From Mycolicibacterium moriokaense (GTDB lineage Bacteria > Actinomycetota > Actinomycetes > Mycobacteriales > Mycobacteriaceae): 64,000 nucleotides of DNA. Shown here in pieces: positions 62,123-64,000 of the stretch (positions are counted from its first letter, which is position 1; every line of letters starts with the position of its first letter). The stretch is taken from the NCBI RefSeq assembly GCF_003347205.1, contig NZ_QQBJ01000003.1, positions 356,660 to 420,659 on the forward strand. The letters run 5' to 3'. Under the pieces are notes generated by a model. The model ran no database searches. It was not told the origin of the DNA and was given only the letters and a program-made list of their open reading frames with translations. Position numbers and translations under genes: made by a program.

Positions 62123-62540
62123 GAATGACAGTGTTCTACCTCAACCGGACTTGAGGTCAAGCGTCGCCCAGCGGTTGTTCGCCGCGATCGAGAACGGCGA
62201 CGCCGCCGCCGTCGAGGCGATGTGGGACGACGACGTGCTGGTGTGGAAGTCCGCGGAACCCGTCGAGCAAACGAAGAAGCGCGCGCTGCGGGTCATTTTC
62301 TGGTTCATGGACACCACCACCGAGCGCCGCTACCAGATACTGGATCGCCAGTTCTTCGACGGGGGTTTCGTCCAACAGCACGTGCTGCACGCCACCGGAC
62401 GAAACGGCGGAACCATCTCGATGCGGGTCTGCATCGTCATTAAACTGGGGATCAACGGGCTGATCACTCGCATCGACGAGTACTTCGACCCTGCGGAGAT
62501 CGCCCCATTGCTCGAGTCGACGAACCGAGAGGAAGGCTGA
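62121..62540 (+). CDS. SnoaL-like/NTF2-fold protein
   Basis: A 139-residue open frame whose ATG at 62121 overlaps the methyltransferase ATG on the other strand. The NTF2-like fold is suggested by AQRLFAAIENGDAAAVEAMWDDDVLVW and VCIVIKLGINGLITRIDEYFDP. Because a regulatory palindrome (62138-62157) lies inside the first codons, translation more likely starts at a later TTG (62151 or 62175). Such proteins are often isomerases, hydrolases or dehydratases, or have unknown functions. It ends one base before the YceI gene. Confidence 0.72.
   Translation: MNDSVLPQPDLRSSVAQRLFAAIENGDAAAVEAMWDDDVLVWKSAEPVEQTKKRALRVIFWFMDTTTERRYQILDRQFFDGGFVQQHVLHATGRNGGTISMRVCIVIKLGINGLITRIDEYFDPAEIAPLLESTNREEG
62138..62157. 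promoter_or_regulatory. SoxR/MerR-type operator between methyltransferase and SnoaL-like genes
   Basis: ACCTCAACCGGACTTGAGGT has perfect seven-base arms. The E. coli SoxR box is CCTCAAGTTAACTTGAGG, so the arms are the same and only the centre differs. On the minus strand TTGACC lies at its edge with AACACT 19 bases later, the long spacing typical of MerR-controlled promoters, driving the methyltransferase. No MerR gene is seen in the window. Confidence 0.7.
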
Positions 62541-62541
62541 C

Positions 62542-63078
62542 ATGGCGAGCCTCAGCGAATTCTTCAGCGATCCGGCATCGGCGGGCACCTGGACCGTCGT
62601 CGCCGACAAATCCACCATCGCGGTGAAGGCCAAGTCGATGTGGGGGCTGGCGCCGGTGAAGGGGCGCTTCACCGAGTTCAGCGGTGACGGCCAAATCACA
62701 GACCCTCAAACGGTTTTCGGCCGTGTGGACATCAAGGCCGCGTCGCTGCGCACCGGGATCGGCAAGCGGGACACGCACCTGCACTCCGCCGATTTCTTCG
62801 AGGCGGAGAAGTTCCCCGACATCAGCGTGGTTGTCACCGCGGGCAATCCCGTCGACGCGCAAACCATCGACCTGCGCGCGCAACTGACGATCAAGGGCAC
62901 CACCAAGCCGCTGGAACTGCGGACCAAGGTGAGCCCGGTCGGCGACGGCGCGATGCGGCTGAGCACGCAGGCGACCGTCAACCGCCAGGACTTCGGCGTC
63001 GACGGCAACATGATGGGCATGATCGGTGACAACGCCACGATCTCAGGCGACCTGGTGTTCCGCCGCACCGGCGCGTAG
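62542..63078 (+). CDS. YceI-family protein (lipocalin-like)
   Basis: A 178-residue protein with GAGGAAGG before the ATG. The typical YceI pattern is seen: VVADKSTIAVKAKSMWGLAPVKGRFTEFSGDG, then RVDIKAASLRTGIGKRDTHLHSADFFEAEKFPDISV. The fold is a barrel binding long isoprenoids or other hydrophobic ligands. No signal peptide is visible, so it is cytoplasmic here. It lies between the SnoaL-like and receiver genes and may be co-transcribed with the former. Confidence 0.92.
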   Translation: MASLSEFFSDPASAGTWTVVADKSTIAVKAKSMWGLAPVKGRFTEFSGDGQITDPQTVFGRVDIKAASLRTGIGKRDTHLHSADFFEAEKFPDISVVVTAGNPVDAQTIDLRAQLTIKGTTKPLELRTKVSPVGDGAMRLSTQATVNRQDFGVDGNMMGMIGDNATISGDLVFRRTGA

Positions 63079-63101
63079 CCGCTTGGTTTAGCATCTGGCG
63101 C

Positions 63102-63503
63102 ATGCCCGAATCATCTCGGCCACTGCGAATTCTCGTTTACAGCGACAACCCGAGGACTCGCGAGCAGGTCCAGCTGGCGTTGGGCAAGCGCGTGCACCCG
63201 GACCTGCCGGAGCTGACCTATCTCGAGGTGGCCACCGGCCCGATGGTCATCGCACAGATGGACCAGGGCGGCTTCGATCTGGCCATTCTCGACGGTGAGG
63301 CCACGCCCGTCGGCGGAATGGGAATAGCCAAGCAGCTCAAGGACGAGATCGACGACTGCCCGCCGCTGCTGGTGCTCACCGGGCGCCCCGACGACGCGTG
63401 GCTGGCCAATTGGTCGCGCGCCGAGGCGGCCGTTCCGCACCCGATCGACCCCATCCGTTTGGGTGAGGCCGTGGTGTCGCTGCTGCGCGCCCCCGTGCAG
63501 TAG
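63102..63503 (+). CDS. Orphan response-regulator receiver protein
   Basis: A 133-residue single receiver domain without output domain. The phosphoacceptor region is LAILDGEATPVGGMG, with Asp about residue 66, and LVLTGRPDD carries the conserved Thr. The usual conserved Lys near the end is replaced: the segment reads AAVPHPIDPIRL, with His instead of the Lys-Pro. This predicts altered phosphorylation chemistry or a phosphorylation-independent role. It corresponds in position to M. tuberculosis Rv3143, from memory. nuoA follows after 166 non-coding bases. Confidence 0.88.
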   Translation: MPESSRPLRILVYSDNPRTREQVQLALGKRVHPDLPELTYLEVATGPMVIAQMDQGGFDLAILDGEATPVGGMGIAKQLKDEIDDCPPLLVLTGRPDDAWLANWSRAEAAVPHPIDPIRLGEAVVSLLRAPVQ

Positions 63504-63669
63504 CCGACATTCCAAATCTGCTGGCGCCGTTGACTCTTCGCGGCACGGCAAAGCCAGCGGTTTGCAACCTGAAGCGATACTAACCCCGAGTTGCGGGCCG
63601 TGTTCGAAACACCGCTAGGCTGTGGGTCAGCTCACATCGGAAAGCCCACGAGGGAGCGGTCACAGCTGC

Positions 63670-64000
63670 ATGAACCTGTACCTACCAATCCTGGTGCTCG
63701 GCGCGATAGCGGCCGGGTTTGCCGTGTTCTCCGTCGTCGCTGCGCTCCTCGGCGGGCCGCGGCGCTTCAACCGGGCCAAGCTCGAGGCCTATGAGTGCGG
63801 CATCGAGCCGATGCCGGAACTGGCCAACCCCCAGGCCGCGGGCCAGCGGTTCCCGATGAAGTACTACGTGACGGCGATGTTGTTCATCGTGTTCGACATC
63901 GAGATCGTGTTCTTGTACCCGTGGGCGGTGGCGTTCGACAGCCTGGGGGTGTTCGCGCTGGTGGAGATGTTGTTGTTCATGGCCACGGTGTTCGTGGCCT
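63670..64000 (+). CDS. nuoA: NADH-quinone oxidoreductase subunit A (5' part)
   Basis: Starts at the ATG at 63670 (MNLYLPILVLGAIAAGFAVF) and runs to the right edge, 110 codons without a stop. Two helices and the conserved loop YECGIEPMPELANPQ, then RFPMKYYVTAMLFIVFDIEIVFLYPWA are diagnostic of subunit A of complex I, which is in the membrane arm near the quinone site. The remaining nuo genes presumably follow outside the window. The gene is complete except for the 3' end. Confidence 0.95.
   Translation, partial: MNLYLPILVLGAIAAGFAVFSVVAALLGGPRRFNRAKLEAYECGIEPMPELANPQAAGQRFPMKYYVTAMLFIVFDIEIVFLYPWAVAFDSLGVFALVEMLLFMATVFVA

Overview
The window looks like chromosomal DNA from a mycobacterium, most likely an environmental, fast-growing type. 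It is GC-rich with many GTG and TTG starts. It encodes antigen-85, cutinase-like and MmpL proteins, a mycofactocin-type dehydrogenase, a 13E12-family HNH protein under a mycobacterial SOS box, and a tmRNA with the actinobacterial tag ADSNQRDYALAA. From memory, two blocks match M. tuberculosis gene order: prfB-mscS-ftsE-ftsX-smpB beside fprA and ssrA, and hisN-fadE24-fadE23-fadB4 followed further on by an orphan receiver and nuoA.

Layout. 1-9.7 kb is accessory: a truncated surface protein, an SDR/TetR/P450 regulon sharing one operator, a zinc alcohol dehydrogenase, a cupin-MFS pair facing an MmyB-type regulator across a palindrome, and a cutinase-like protein. 9.9-18.5 kb holds a BKACE enzyme, a small Cys-rich protein, FadD15, a very large cyclase-ATPase-TPR regulator and a beta-lactamase-like hydrolase. 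18.5-24 kb holds an MmpL transporter convergent with ssrA, an AT-richer gap and a secreted KPD-repeat protein. 24-28 kb holds a mycothiol-type enzyme and a membrane GGDEF-EAL protein, then a GAP-family membrane protein. 28-33.5 kb is the compact minus-strand operon prfB, mscS, a Thr/Pro-rich anchored protein, ftsE, ftsX, smpB and a DMT transporter. 33.6-37.4 kb holds fprA, a MIRU-like repeat, a PPOX protein and the SOS-controlled HNH gene.

37.5-45.4 kb is a catabolic island: a DhaKL-type kinase and RpiB-type isomerase (resembling D-erythrulose kinase and isomerase) diverge from a GntR gene followed by an APC permease, an aminotransferase, an FGGY kinase and a HAD phosphatase. 45.4-51.2 kb holds hisN, the fadE24-fadE23-fadB4 operon behind a perfect palindrome, a small secreted protein and an antigen-85 homologue.

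51.5-61.4 kb is a second catabolic island of ten tightly spaced genes after a TetR gene: an ACAD-fold monooxygenase-like protein, a Ddn-like protein, a homogentisate-dioxygenase-like protein, an alpha/beta hydrolase, a class III CoA-transferase, an HMG-CoA-lyase-like protein, a second TetR, an acyl-CoA dehydrogenase, an APH-fold kinase and a DUF6285-like protein. It suggests aromatic or branched-acid breakdown through CoA esters. The window ends with a methyltransferase and SnoaL-like protein across a SoxR/MerR-type operator, a YceI protein, an orphan receiver and the 5' part of nuoA.

The two catabolic islands are the best candidates for undescribed biology. All product calls come from reading motifs, without database searches.
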